From the NCBI GenBank assembly GCA_024236195.1, contig JACKKZ010000004.1, positions 372,001 to 436,000 of the forward strand: a stretch of 64,000 bases of DNA, in the 5' to 3' direction. The stretch comes from Sphingomonadaceae bacterium (GTDB lineage: Bacteria > Pseudomonadota > Alphaproteobacteria > Sphingomonadales > Sphingomonadaceae). The notes under the pieces were generated by a model. It was not told the origin of the DNA, searched no databases, and saw nothing but the letters and a program-made list of their open reading frames with translations. Shown here piece by piece: positions 35,201 through 43,070 of this stretch (its first letter is position 1; each line of letters opens with the position of its first letter). A program made the translations under genes and the position numbers.

Positions 35201-37363
35201 TGTGACATCGCCATCCAGCGCAATCCCGCGCCATGTGCTGACGACGAAGCGGCCCTTGGGGTCCTTGCGGACGCCGTCATAGGTCATGGCATCGACCGGC
35301 TTGCCATTGGCGGTCAATTCGACCTTCTGCCCCGGCTTGTGGCGGATCACGGCGCGCACGGCGGGCGCGCGCGGATTGTGGTCCATGGCCGGGAAGAGGA
35401 ACTCAATCGGTCCGTCGCCCAGCGCCAGCCAGTCCGTATCCGCACCGGCAGCCTCTGCGTCAGATGAATCTGAGGGGGCAGCGCTGCTATCGGCCGGTGC
35501 GTCGCCGCGCGCCGCGCCCTTTGCGCCCTCTGCGGCTTCAGCGTCGGCAGCCGGGGCAGTCTTTTTCGCTTCGCGAGCGGCGTCCAGCGCGGCGATTGCT
35601 TCGGCTGGCAGGACCGCGAAGAAATCGCGCACCACCAGGCTACCGCCCTGCCCCCGCACAAACTGCGTTACTGCGCTGCCTGCGCTGTTGGTATTGTCAT
35701 TACAATCAATGAAATAGCCGCCTTCGGGCAAGGTCATGCCCAACGCCTGGACAACGTGTGTACCCGGACGCAGCCCTTCAAAGTGATAGCGGCCATCGGC
35801 ATCGGTAACGGCGAAGCTGCCATCTTCCAGCATCACGCGCACACCGGGGATGCCGCGGCGGCCTGTCGGGGCGCTGCAGCTGCCTTCGGTAATGCGACCG
35901 ATGAGCGTCATGCGCGAGCCGATGGTTTCATCCTGGATATCGACGGAGGCGCTCGCAATCACGCTGTCCCCGCGCCAATCCGTGGCTTGGGCGCGGTTTA
36001 CGGCGCGGCCAGCGGGCGCATCAGGGCGCACGGTCATGGCATAAGTGACGATATGGGTCCCGCCGGGGGCCACTTCGTCGAAGAAAATCGACAATTGGCG
36101 GCCATCAGGGCTGATCGTGACCACATTGCTGTTGGCAACACCATCGACGCGCACGGATTCCGGCCGCAAGCGGAGCCATTCGGACGGCGTATCCACCAGC
36201 GTTACATCGCGTTTTGAGCGACTGGGATCATTATTGCGCAGTGTCACAGTGTAGAAGATCGGGTCACCCGGCTGGGCTACGGCGCGCGAGGCGGTCTTGG
36301 TCAGGCCTACGGCGATGCCAGGACGATCAAGCGGGATATCCACGCGAATGGGTACGACGCTCGCCAGAGTCAGCACACCGCCATAGGATGCGTCCGCAAT
36401 CGTAAACGGGTCACCATTGGGCCGGGTCAGGCCTGAAAGCTCCGCCGGAGTGGCGGTTGAAGGCGCGCTATAGGGCGCAGGCGGCTCCACCACGATGCGG
36501 TAATCCCCCAGCGGTGCCAGCGGGAAGCGATATTCACCCGGCTGCATCACATAGGTGTTCCCCGCCCCATCGACGACTGTCTGCCCGGAAATGACGGTGG
36601 ATGGCCACGGCGTCACGCCATCATCGGCAAAAACCGTGGCTGGCAGGCCGGTGGCGGCATCCACCAGTGTAACGCGGGCACCTGAAACCACGGTGCCATC
36701 TTCACTGTCAAAGACCAGGCCGAACGGATCGGCGAGGATATTGACCTTGGCGGTGGCAATCGGGCTTGAAAGGCCATCGCGCCAGCCTTCGATAGAGACC
36801 TCTTCCCCGTTGCGCACACCCAGTTCGCAATCACCCTGCACAGGGGCAGGCGGAATTTCGGCCGTGGGGATCGAGCCCATGAATACGCCGCTGTTATTGG
36901 CGGTTTCATAGACGATCAGCTCTTCACGGTCGCCGGATTGGGTGGTGAGAACTACGGTAATGTGGTCAATCGCACCCGGATCGGTGTTTGCCCTTGGCGA
37001 AGTGACGCTGAAAATAAGGTGCTCGCCCACATAATAGGTGGTTTCGGGGGTAATCCCGACGGTTGAGCTGCCGTTTGCGCCACCGGGCAAAGGCAGGCTC
37101 CCGCCCCCACATTGGGAGGCGCGGAGCACTGCCTGTGTGCTCGACTGGCTATCGATACGATAGGTATCAATATGCACCACGGGTTCGCTGACATCGAAGG
37201 TCACTTCGTTGGAGCGGGTCGTGGCGGTTCCACTGCCGAAATCCCAGCTGGCTTCGGCAATGTTGGTGATCGACTGGGCAAGCGCCTGCCCCGGAAAGGC
37301 GCAAAGCAGCACCAGCGCGAGAAGCGCTGATGCTGCTTGCCAGATCCGGAGGACAGTACGCAT
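32249..37363 (-). CDS. Giant outer-membrane protein with DUF11/SdrD-like repeats and C-terminal barrel
   Basis: 1,704 residues from ATG 37363 (MRTVLRIWQ; signal peptide to AQ at 29-30). In order: an N-terminal module shared with its neighbours (SITNIAEASWDF ... SNEVTFDV), a carboxypeptidase-regulatory-like fold (about 215-300), DUF11 (about 345-450; VGLTKTASRAVAQPGDPIFYTV), an SdrD-B-like domain (about 485-550; GIPGVRVMLEDGSFAVTDADGRYHFEGL), an Ala-rich acidic linker (about 590-645), an invasin/Big-like domain (about 755-865), and about 830 residues of alternating strands ending YASIRMKFDSDTLG, a predicted outer-membrane barrel. It is probably the membrane platform of the locus. Function unproven. 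Confidence 0.85.
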   Translation of the reverse strand: MRTVLRIWQAASALLALVLLCAFPGQALAQSITNIAEASWDFGSGTATTRSNEVTFDVSEPVVHIDTYRIDSQSSTQAVLRASQCGGGSLPLPGGANGSSTVGITPETTYYVGEHLIFSVTSPRANTDPGAIDHITVVLTTQSGDREELIVYETANNSGVFMGSIPTAEIPPAPVQGDCELGVRNGEEVSIEGWRDGLSSPIATAKVNILADPFGLVFDSEDGTVVSGARVTLVDAATGLPATVFADDGVTPWPSTVISGQTVVDGAGNTYVMQPGEYRFPLAPLGDYRIVVEPPAPYSAPSTATPAELSGLTRPNGDPFTIADASYGGVLTLASVVPIRVDIPLDRPGIAVGLTKTASRAVAQPGDPIFYTVTLRNNDPSRSKRDVTLVDTPSEWLRLRPESVRVDGVANSNVVTISPDGRQLSIFFDEVAPGGTHIVTYAMTVRPDAPAGRAVNRAQATDWRGDSVIASASVDIQDETIGSRMTLIGRITEGSCSAPTGRRGIPGVRVMLEDGSFAVTDADGRYHFEGLRPGTHVVQALGMTLPEGGYFIDCNDNTNSAGSAVTQFVRGQGGSLVVRDFFAVLPAEAIAALDAAREAKKTAPAADAEAAEGAKGAARGDAPADSSAAPSDSSDAEAAGADTDWLALGDGPIEFLFPAMDHNPRAPAVRAVIRHKPGQKVELTANGKPVDAMTYDGVRKDPKGRFVVSTWRGIALDGDVTRLRAVVRNADSSVAEELTRDVHWAAAAARAEFLPGRSKLIADGATKPMIAVRLIDRKGRPVRSGVSGQVTVNAPYESAQALEAMQLRQLSGLGGASPTWTVDGDDGVALIELAPTLVSGPLHLEFSFADDQVTRTQEIESWIEPGDQEWTLVGLAEAAVGAIEIADQMERTGRFDSDLGNNARVAFYTRGKILGKFLITAAYDSAKQEDETRLQGYIDPNAYYTVFADGSHRQFDAASREKLYVRIESRSFYALYGDFETGFDQTQLARYQRAATGVKAEARLGAIHTLAFASEIATRYRRDEMQGKGISGPYRLSSRGIIPNSERVAIETRDRFRSELVVERRELSRFIDYDIDLLSGTITFKQPVLSRDFDLNPQFIVIDYEIDSATGQGEWNAGVRSDITVLNGALRIGATAITDKGDGFRTDLAALDIRARIGTDTELRAEVGGSRSEGSNDYAWMVEAEHHTGNFDMLAYARSLDSNYGVGQQSGAERGRRKIGFDARYSVSQKLSFTGSAWRDDSLTDNARRNAAQVRASWRSARTDAHIGLAHFADKLDDGTRATSTLLEGGVAQRLFDNKLELSASTSIALNASESIDLPARHRFGARYAVTNDIRLVGSYEIAKGEAIDARTLRGGIEVAPWSGAIISGSLGQQDIDEYGKRSFAAFGLAQSLPVSEELTLDFTLDGNRSLGGDSFDGVINPAQPVASGGHLGADGTQFEDFTAVTLGGTWRKERWTATLRGEYRDGEEADRTGLTFGAIRQLGEGSAVGTGFIWTRATGSNGASTEVMDGAISLAHRPDESAFTALAKIEFRSDKVTGAVLGETGPAGRTALTVNGDAQSRRVIASVSTNLSPRGEEDGKIVRRHEFGLFVGGRYNFDSYGDFDLSGVTVIGGADARIGIGDSFEIGGRATVRSNLKDGATSFAIGPQIGFVPADGMLLTLGYNIEGFRDRDFSDARSTDKGFYASIRMKFDSDTLGFLGIGR

Positions 37364-37414
37364 TGCCAGGATATTTCCCTTGGGCACTGGTGGCACGCAG
37401 CCACCAGTTGCCTA

Positions 37415-38479
37415 TCAGTCGATGGTTGCCTGGAAGACCAGCGTGCCGTCAGAACCCGCAGCGATATCGCTGAGAGTGCCGCTGACCGTGGTTGTTCCGG
37501 CGGTATAAGTGCCCCCTGCGGTGCCGTCTGCGTTACACACGCTGCCCGTCAGAGTGCCGTCGAGTTTGATCGAACCAGCAACAAAGGTCAGGTCCGAGGG
37601 TACGACGTCAGTCACAGTGATACCGGTTGCCGTGGTGCCACCCGCCGCGTTGGAAACCGCGATGCAGTATTCGATCACTGCGCCCGGGATTGCCTTGGGG
37701 TTGGTGGTGCCATTGACCGGATCGGAGACGATCTTGCTGCTCTTGACCACGGTCAGGGCCGCCGTCAGAACCTTGTAATCGTCTGCCGCCGAATAGAGGC
37801 CGTCATAATCGGCATCGCCGGACAGGCCGCCATTGCCATCGGCAAGAACGGTATCGACACCCGAAGTGTTGGTCGCTGCGCTGGTCAGCACTGCGCCTTC
37901 GGAACCCGCACCGCCGCCAGCTTCCGCCTGGCCGGTGAGGATAACAGTCGCGATGTCGTTCGTTGCCAGACCCGACGGGACGCTGGACACGACAAACACG
38001 GTTTTCGTGCCGTCAGCGGCCAGTTCGTCGAGATAGGTAACAGCCTGGTCGGTACCGTCGTCATAGGTGCCGTTGCCATTGGTATCGACATAGATGGTGA
38101 CGCTGGTCACGTCGAAATTATCTGTGCCGCCAAAAGCCGCCGCGCCGCCCGTTTGCTGGGTAGCTGCCAGGCCGATGTCGATCGTGTCGTTCGAAAGATT
38201 GGTGACCTGAAAGGTGGTTACAGCCAGCGTTTCGCCAGGCGAAACGATGGTTGCTGCCGAGCCGACTTCCGCCACCGTCAGGTTCACCTTGCGGTCAACC
38301 GTGAAGGTATCGGAATCGGTCTCAGCCGTCTGGCTGACCCCGCCAACCTGGTAGCTGACAGAGACGGTATTGGTAATATCCGTCCCCGCAGTGGTCCCTG
38401 CGGCAAGGGCCGGCGTCGCGCCGAGAGCAACGAGCGCTATAGCACTCGCGGCTCCAAGCAGTCTGCTGGTGCGTTTCAT
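37415..38479 (-). CDS. Exported DUF11-repeat protein (paralogue of 39047-40021)
   Basis: 354 residues with signal peptide to about 26 (GATPALAAG). The N-terminal module GTDITNTVSVSYQVGG ... DSDTFTVD is shared with two neighbours. A Ca-loop-like segment YVDTNGNGTYDDGTD and a second, DADYDGLYSAADD, resemble EF-hand loops. The C-terminal DUF11 module carries SDPVNGTTNPKAIPGA, identical over sixteen residues to the module in the 30306 gene, and ends VFQATID. It is very acidic and has few Cys, typical of secreted adhesive repeats. The next gene begins 51 bases downstream. Confidence 0.85.
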   Translation of the reverse strand: MKRTSRLLGAASAIALVALGATPALAAGTTAGTDITNTVSVSYQVGGVSQTAETDSDTFTVDRKVNLTVAEVGSAATIVSPGETLAVTTFQVTNLSNDTIDIGLAATQQTGGAAAFGGTDNFDVTSVTIYVDTNGNGTYDDGTDQAVTYLDELAADGTKTVFVVSSVPSGLATNDIATVILTGQAEAGGGAGSEGAVLTSAATNTSGVDTVLADGNGGLSGDADYDGLYSAADDYKVLTAALTVVKSSKIVSDPVNGTTNPKAIPGAVIEYCIAVSNAAGGTTATGITVTDVVPSDLTFVAGSIKLDGTLTGSVCNADGTAGGTYTAGTTTVSGTLSDIAAGSDGTLVFQATID

Positions 38480-38547
38480 GGTTCAGTACTCCTGGTCCGG
38501 ATTGTTCGCGCTATCCCGCCCGCGAACATTGGCGGATATCCCGCTTT

Positions 38548-39036
38548 TCAGCGGACTATGGCGTGATATTCGAGAACCCCTTCCTCACCCGGTTGGATGA
38601 GTGGGAGTGTCCAGCGAATATGGGTTACGTCCTCTGGCTTGGCGGGCCGGTCGCCTGCCTCACCATCGGCAATCATCATCCCTGCGAGCGGGCCGAAACT
38701 GGCTCCGCCATCAACGGAGACCTCAAAGCTGTCATCCGCTTCGGCCAGCATGACGGCGCGCGGCAGAGGGTTAGTGACGATGAAGTTTTCCACCGGCTCG
38801 GCGCTGGTATTGCGATAGGCAGTCGTAAACAGCAGCTTGTCGCCCGGCACGACCGAAGTCGGTTCGGCAAGCACGGTGCGCTGTTCGCCATCCACGGTTT
38901 CAGTCCGTTCGACCTTGACCTTTCCATCCAGCGCCACGGCGCTTTGCGCATGGGCTGCGGGTGCTGCGATCAGGATCGCCGCGCATAGCGATGCGACGCT
39001 GAACAACCCTTTGAAAATATGTGCGACCTTGTTCAT
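38548..39036 (-). CDS. Small exported DUF11-like protein
   Basis: 162 residues: signal peptide to about 31 (AAPAAHAQS), then a single beta-sandwich of DUF11 type (TSVVPGDKLLFTTAYRNTSAEPVENFIVTNPLP ... WTLPLIQPGEEGVLEYHAIVR). It lies ten bases after the first gene of the cluster and 68 before the next, all on the minus strand. The single-domain size suggests a minor or capping subunit, if these proteins assemble (inference). Confidence 0.82.
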   Translation of the reverse strand: MNKVAHIFKGLFSVASLCAAILIAAPAAHAQSAVALDGKVKVERTETVDGEQRTVLAEPTSVVPGDKLLFTTAYRNTSAEPVENFIVTNPLPRAVMLAEADDSFEVSVDGGASFGPLAGMMIADGEAGDRPAKPEDVTHIRWTLPLIQPGEEGVLEYHAIVR

Positions 39037-39046
39037 TTTGCCTTCC

Positions 39047-40021
39047 TCAGTCGATCGTGACGTCGAATGTCACGGTGTAGTCTGTGCCGGCAGTCCCCGT
39101 GCCGACCAGAACGTCGATCCCAGCGGCCGAAGCCTTGCCTTCATCGCTGTCATCAGCGTCCGTTAGGCTGGCTGCGTCGAGCGTCAGTGTGCCTGCGGCG
39201 TAGGTCGTGCCGGTGGGAATAATGTCGGTGATGCGCAGGTTCGTGATGCTGCCGCTGCCCTGCACGGTTGCGACCAGCGTGTAGGTCACCACAGCCCCCG
39301 GAACAGCTTCACTGCCGCCGAACGGGTCCGCAATCACGGCGCTTTTTGCCAAGGCCACGGTGGCGAGGCTCGCCAGCAGTGCGCCATTGGTGTCGGCGTC
39401 TGCGCTGGAGCTGCCGACAACGGCATCAACGCCGCTTTCGCCCGCTCCAGTGAACACTGTGCCCGGAGTGCCCGTACCGGTGGCAGCTTCCGCGAGGAGG
39501 TTGACCTGCGACGTATCACCATCGCTGATCCCTGCGGGCGGGCTAACAATCACGAACACGGTCAGCGCCTCATCCGGAGCGAGAACCGGCGTGGAATCGC
39601 CCGCGCCCAGGATCGTGTCGATACCCGGATCGTAGGTCCCGTTACCGTTGGTATCGACCGCGATGGCGTCAACCGTAGCGTCAAAATCATTGCCGGTGAC
39701 GGCGGGATCGGCGGTCAGGTCGAAAGCTTCGGGGCCGTTGCCGGTGTTGGTGACTTCAAAAGTAAGCACGGTCCCACCGCCGGAAATTGGCACTGCACCG
39801 GCATCTTGCGTCGCGATGGCGACATCGAGCAGTTCATCCACTGTTACCGTAACAGTATTGGAATCAACCGTTTGCGGCCCGGCGCCGCTCTCATAGGTGG
39901 CGGAGGCCGTGTTCTCGATCAGCGTTCCGGCGGTGACCCCGGTTGCATGTGCAGCATGGGGCAATGCGCAAAGAATTGCGGTGGAAGCGGCCAAGGCGAG
40001 CTTTGTGCGTGCATGTGTCAT
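39047..40021 (-). CDS. Exported DUF11-repeat protein, first gene of surface cluster
   Basis: 324 residues, with AAGGGGG just upstream of the ATG. The signal peptide runs to about 26 (PHAAHAT). The N-terminal module GTLIENTASATYESG ... SNTVTVTVD, the Ca-loop-like AVDTNGNGTYDPGID and a C-terminal DUF11 module (AVPGAVVTYTLVATVQGSGSITNLRITDIIPTGTTY, ending FDVTID) give it the same architecture as the 354-residue neighbour. It is divergent from a LuxR-type regulator with 134 bases between the starts, where the operon promoter should lie; I could not define its boxes. Confidence 0.85.
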   Translation of the reverse strand: MTHARTKLALAASTAILCALPHAAHATGVTAGTLIENTASATYESGAGPQTVDSNTVTVTVDELLDVAIATQDAGAVPISGGGTVLTFEVTNTGNGPEAFDLTADPAVTGNDFDATVDAIAVDTNGNGTYDPGIDTILGAGDSTPVLAPDEALTVFVIVSPPAGISDGDTSQVNLLAEAATGTGTPGTVFTGAGESGVDAVVGSSSADADTNGALLASLATVALAKSAVIADPFGGSEAVPGAVVTYTLVATVQGSGSITNLRITDIIPTGTTYAAGTLTLDAASLTDADDSDEGKASAAGIDVLVGTGTAGTDYTVTFDVTID

Positions 40022-40155
40022 GCCCCCTTAGTGAGCGAATATACTTACCATCCCGTTATCAACCGCAGGAATCAGCCCAAAGTCCTAGGTAAACATCTGT
40101 AACACTTTCGGCTTGAGACTTCCGGCGGACGGGTCTCTGCGCGTAAGTATTGGAC

Positions 40156-40794
40156 ATGGTTCAAGCAGGACATATTTCGGAACCGGTCGCCCCAGTCCTT
40201 ATTGCGGAGAACGACCAGGTCACTGCCACAGCGCTGGAGGCAGCCGTGCTTGCTTCCAGCCCGTTCCTCACCTGCCTGGTGGTGCGCGATTACGCAGCCT
40301 TGCAGGCGCAATTGCTGCGCCAGCCGCATAGTGCGCTATTGCTGGGTATGGGCCTGCCAGGCTTGGAAAACCCCGAAACCTGTATTGGTTTCGTGCAGGG
40401 GCGCTGCCCGGAAACGCCGGTTCTGCTGGTCGGGCGTGGCAATCATGGGATGGACGGCGAAAGCGCACTCGCGATCGGTGCTTGCGGCTTCGCGGCGACA
40501 GATTTGGGCGCTGGCCCCCTGCTGGACGAATTACGCAAGGCGCTGGCGCAATGCTCTGACCAATTGGCGCATCTTACGCCCCGGTCCAACACTTCGACAA
40601 TCAAGTTGGAAGATCTCTCCATGGCACAGCGCCGTGTGCTGGATCAGCTAATCCAGGGAAAGACCAATCGCGATATAGCAGACAGCCTGTGCCTGTCAGA
40701 GGCGACGATCAAGTCGCACCTCTATGCGATTTACCGCATAATTGGCGTAAAGAATCGTTCCCAACTCATTGTGAAGATGGGTGTTCCTGCCTGA
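40156..40794 (+). CDS. LuxR/NarL-type regulator with degenerate receiver
   Basis: 212 residues from ATG 40156 (TTG 40150 is also in frame). The N-terminal domain has the receiver fold (VLIAENDQVTATALEAAV ... ALLLGMGLPGLEN), but the expected phospho-acceptor Asp is Gly64, and the Thr and Lys positions are not conserved (VLLVGRGN, FAATDL). The C-terminus is a LuxR helix-turn-helix: LEDLSMAQRRVLDQLIQGKTNRDIADSLCLSEATIKSHLYAIYRIIGV. It is probably phosphorylation-independent. It is divergent from the DUF11 operon and so is its likely regulator (inference). Confidence 0.88.
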   Translation: MVQAGHISEPVAPVLIAENDQVTATALEAAVLASSPFLTCLVVRDYAALQAQLLRQPHSALLLGMGLPGLENPETCIGFVQGRCPETPVLLVGRGNHGMDGESALAIGACGFAATDLGAGPLLDELRKALAQCSDQLAHLTPRSNTSTIKLEDLSMAQRRVLDQLIQGKTNRDIADSLCLSEATIKSHLYAIYRIIGVKNRSQLIVKMGVPA

Positions 40795-40805
40795 GTACAG
40801 GGGGA

Positions 40806-40834
40806 GAGGGCGGCTGCGGCTGGGAGCCGCCCTC
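40806..40834. terminator. Perfect 10-bp hairpin between convergent luxR-type gene and lpd
   Basis: GAGGGCGGCT and AGCCGCCCTC enclose a nine-base loop, eleven bases after the regulator stop and just past the lpd stop on the other strand. It is a strong hairpin, but no T tract follows, so intrinsic termination is uncertain. Confidence 0.5.
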
Positions 40835-40846
40835 CAAGATCAGCAT

Positions 40847-42259
40847 CTATATATGCAGTGGCCGTCCATAGGCGGCGAGCACGCTTTCGTGCATCATTTC
40901 TGACAGGGTCGGATGCGGGAAAACTGTCTGCATCAATTCGACTTCGGTCGTTTCCAGCGTCTTGCCGACGGTATAGCCCTGGATCAGCTCGGTCACTTCG
41001 GCACCGATCATATGCGCGCCCAGCAACTCGCCGGTCTTGGCATCAAACACCGTCTTGATGAAGCCTTCCGCTTCGCCCAGCGCAATCGCCTTGCCATTGC
41101 CCATGAAGGGGAATTTGCCCACTTTCACGTCATAACCCGCATCCTTGGCCTTGGCTTCGGTCAGGCCGACACTGGCGACTTGCGGATGGCAATAAGTGCA
41201 GCCGGGGATGGAATTGCGATCCATCGCATGCGGATGGACATCGCCGTTCCCCAGCTCCTGCGCGATGGCCTCGGCAGCGGTCACGCCTTCATGGCTCGCC
41301 TTGTGCGCCAGCCATGGGCCGGGGGTGCAGTCCCCGATAGCCCAGACCCCGGCCACATTGGTGCGACCGTAAGCGTCAATCTGGATGATCCCCCGCTCAG
41401 CCTTGATGCCCAGCTCTTCCAGTCCGATATTTTCGGTATTGGGCACGATGCCGATAGCCACGATCACATGGCTGTATTCCTCGTCAAGGACATCGCCATT
41501 GGCGCGCTTGATGCTGGCTTTCACACCATTTGCACCGGGGGTGATACTTTCCACACTGGCGCCTGTGCAAATGTCGATCCCCTGCTTGGTTAAAGCTGTT
41601 TCGAGGAAGTCGGAGACGTCTTCATCTTCAACCGGAACAATCCTGTCCATCATTTCAACAACGCGAACTTCTGCGCCCATATCATTGTAGAAGCTTGCAA
41701 ATTCGATCCCTATAGCGCCCGAGCCGATCACCAGCAGCTTGCTGGGCATTTCATCAGGAGTCATTGCGTTGCGATAGGTCCACACCCGCTTGCCATCTGC
41801 CGGAGCCGAGGGGAGATCGCGTGCGCGGGCACCCGTGGCGACGATGATATGCTTGGCCTCTAGGGTTTCGCTGCCATCGGCACCGGTCACTTGCAGCTTG
41901 CCGGGAGAAAGCAGTTTGCCTTCACCCATATGCACGGTGATCTTGTTCTTCTTCATCAAGTGCGTGACGCCCTGATTCAGGCGCTTGGCGACGCCCCGGC
42001 TGCGTTGCACCACCGCGTCAAGGTCTGCATCTATCTCCTTGGCAACAAGCCCGTAATCCTTGGCATGTTGCATGTAGTGATAGATTTCGGCTGAACGGAG
42101 CAGCGCCTTGGTCGGGATACAGCCCCAATTGAGGCAGATCCCGCCGAGGTTTTCGCGTTCGACTATCGCAGTCTTCAGGCCCAGCTGCGCGCAACGGATC
42201 GCCGCGACATAGCCGCCGGGGCCCGAGCCAAGCACGATTACGTCATATTGATCTGCCAT
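40847..42259 (-). CDS. lpdA: Dihydrolipoyl dehydrogenase (E3)
   Basis: Flavoprotein disulfide reductase that reoxidises lipoyl groups of 2-oxoacid dehydrogenase complexes. 470 residues: FAD motif GSGPGGYVAA, redox disulfide GGICLNWGCIPTK, NAD motif GSGAIGIEFASFY, GDCTPGPWLAHKAS, and a C-terminal HPTLSE His-Glu pair. ATG 42259 (MADQYDVIV) is chosen over the TTG six codons upstream. It is the last gene of the pdhC group, matching its role as E3 of that complex. It ends next to the hairpin shared with the LuxR-type gene. Confidence 0.96.
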   Translation of the reverse strand: MADQYDVIVLGSGPGGYVAAIRCAQLGLKTAIVERENLGGICLNWGCIPTKALLRSAEIYHYMQHAKDYGLVAKEIDADLDAVVQRSRGVAKRLNQGVTHLMKKNKITVHMGEGKLLSPGKLQVTGADGSETLEAKHIIVATGARARDLPSAPADGKRVWTYRNAMTPDEMPSKLLVIGSGAIGIEFASFYNDMGAEVRVVEMMDRIVPVEDEDVSDFLETALTKQGIDICTGASVESITPGANGVKASIKRANGDVLDEEYSHVIVAIGIVPNTENIGLEELGIKAERGIIQIDAYGRTNVAGVWAIGDCTPGPWLAHKASHEGVTAAEAIAQELGNGDVHPHAMDRNSIPGCTYCHPQVASVGLTEAKAKDAGYDVKVGKFPFMGNGKAIALGEAEGFIKTVFDAKTGELLGAHMIGAEVTELIQGYTVGKTLETTEVELMQTVFPHPTLSEMMHESVLAAYGRPLHI

Positions 42260-42273
42260 CAGAATTCCATTCT

Positions 42274-42660
42274 TCAACTTGCTGTATCTGCTGCTGAAAC
42301 AGGCCGCGGGCGGCCATTATCGTCCAGCAAAACGAATTTGAACGTCCCCGAAGCGACGATCTGAACCTGTTCCCCATTACGCTCACGTCCGTTGGCCTGC
42401 ACCTCTACCAACAGCGAGGTGCGCCCCGTTCGCGCGATCCGCGCATAGACGGAGAGTTCGTCACCCACCGCCATCTTGCCGGGAAAGGTAAAATCGGTTG
42501 CACTGACCACGACCGCCGTACCCTGCCCCACGCGGCTCGCCAGCGCCCCGGCGCCCAAAGCCATCTGGCTCATCAGCCAGCCGCCAAACACACCGCCATA
42601 GGGGTTGGTGTCCGCCGGCATGGCAGTGGCGCGGATCATCAAGTCGCCGAAATCCTGCAT
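42274..42660 (-). CDS. Acyl-CoA thioesterase (hotdog fold, YciA-like)
   Basis: 128 residues from ATG 42660; the longer frame upstream runs through the neighbouring gene. The hotdog signature is TNPYGGVFGGWLMSQMALGAGALA, followed by VVVSATDFTFPGKMAVGDELSVYARIARTGRTS, typical of YciA/acyl-CoA thioesterases that hydrolyse acyl-CoA to free CoA. It lies 14 bases before lpd and seven after the small exported protein, so it is in the pyruvate dehydrogenase transcription unit. Confidence 0.88.
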   Translation of the reverse strand: MQDFGDLMIRATAMPADTNPYGGVFGGWLMSQMALGAGALASRVGQGTAVVVSATDFTFPGKMAVGDELSVYARIARTGRTSLLVEVQANGRERNGEQVQIVASGTFKFVLLDDNGRPRPVSAADTAS

Positions 42661-42667
42661 TTGCGCC

Positions 42668-43069
42668 CTACCCCGCCAGCAATTCGATATTGCGCGCCCG
42701 CACCCAACCGGACTGGCACGGCCCATCATAGGCGCGAGGCTCGGCCACGGGGCTGCTGACGCGGCAATCGCCAACGTCCTGGAATTCGCCAGAAGGATAG
42801 ACGATCCCCTGCCATTCGCCCTCTGCCTCGCACAGCCAGACATGGGTGCTGCGACCGAGCGATCCGGACACCATCGCCGACTGGTCCGGCCCAGAGAGAA
42901 CGGGCAGGCGATCCTCCGCGCCGCTGATGATCCGCCCGAGCCCGCCGCAGGCATCGAATTCTGGGCCATCCTGCCCGATCATGACCGCCCGTGAAGGCGC
43001 AATCTGGACGATTTCAGGCGCTGGCGGACCGGTCACCAATGTGGTCAGAATGAGCGCAAAGCGCATCAT
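42668..43069 (-). CDS. Small exported protein of unknown function
   Basis: 133 residues from ATG 43069, one base after the pdhC stop; the longer frame lies inside pdhC. A short hydrophobic leader (MMRFALILTTLVTG) suggests export. The mature part has four cysteines (ACGG, LCEAE, DCRVS, PCQSG), probably two disulfides, and ends SGWVRARNIELLAG, which looks like the closing strand of an SH3-like fold. Function unknown; the position suggests co-expression with pdhC. Confidence 0.75.
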   Translation of the reverse strand: MMRFALILTTLVTGPPAPEIVQIAPSRAVMIGQDGPEFDACGGLGRIISGAEDRLPVLSGPDQSAMVSGSLGRSTHVWLCEAEGEWQGIVYPSGEFQDVGDCRVSSPVAEPRAYDGPCQSGWVRARNIELLAG

Positions 43070-43070
43070 C

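Noticed and set aside
33551..35467. Long plus-strand open frame of 638 codons inside the giant outer-membrane gene
   Set aside because: It is antisense to a gene with a signal peptide and recognisable domains. The frame is open because GC-rich codon use leaves few stops on the opposite strand, and the translation has no domain.
35590..35850. Low-complexity Ala/Asp-rich tract as a DNA repeat array in the giant gene
   Set aside because: The tract is compositionally biased, but no period or repeated unit is visible; treated as a protein linker.
37337..38566. Plus-strand frame of 409 codons across the 354-residue DUF11 gene
   Set aside because: Antisense shadow of a well-supported gene; no recognisable product and no ribosome-binding site.
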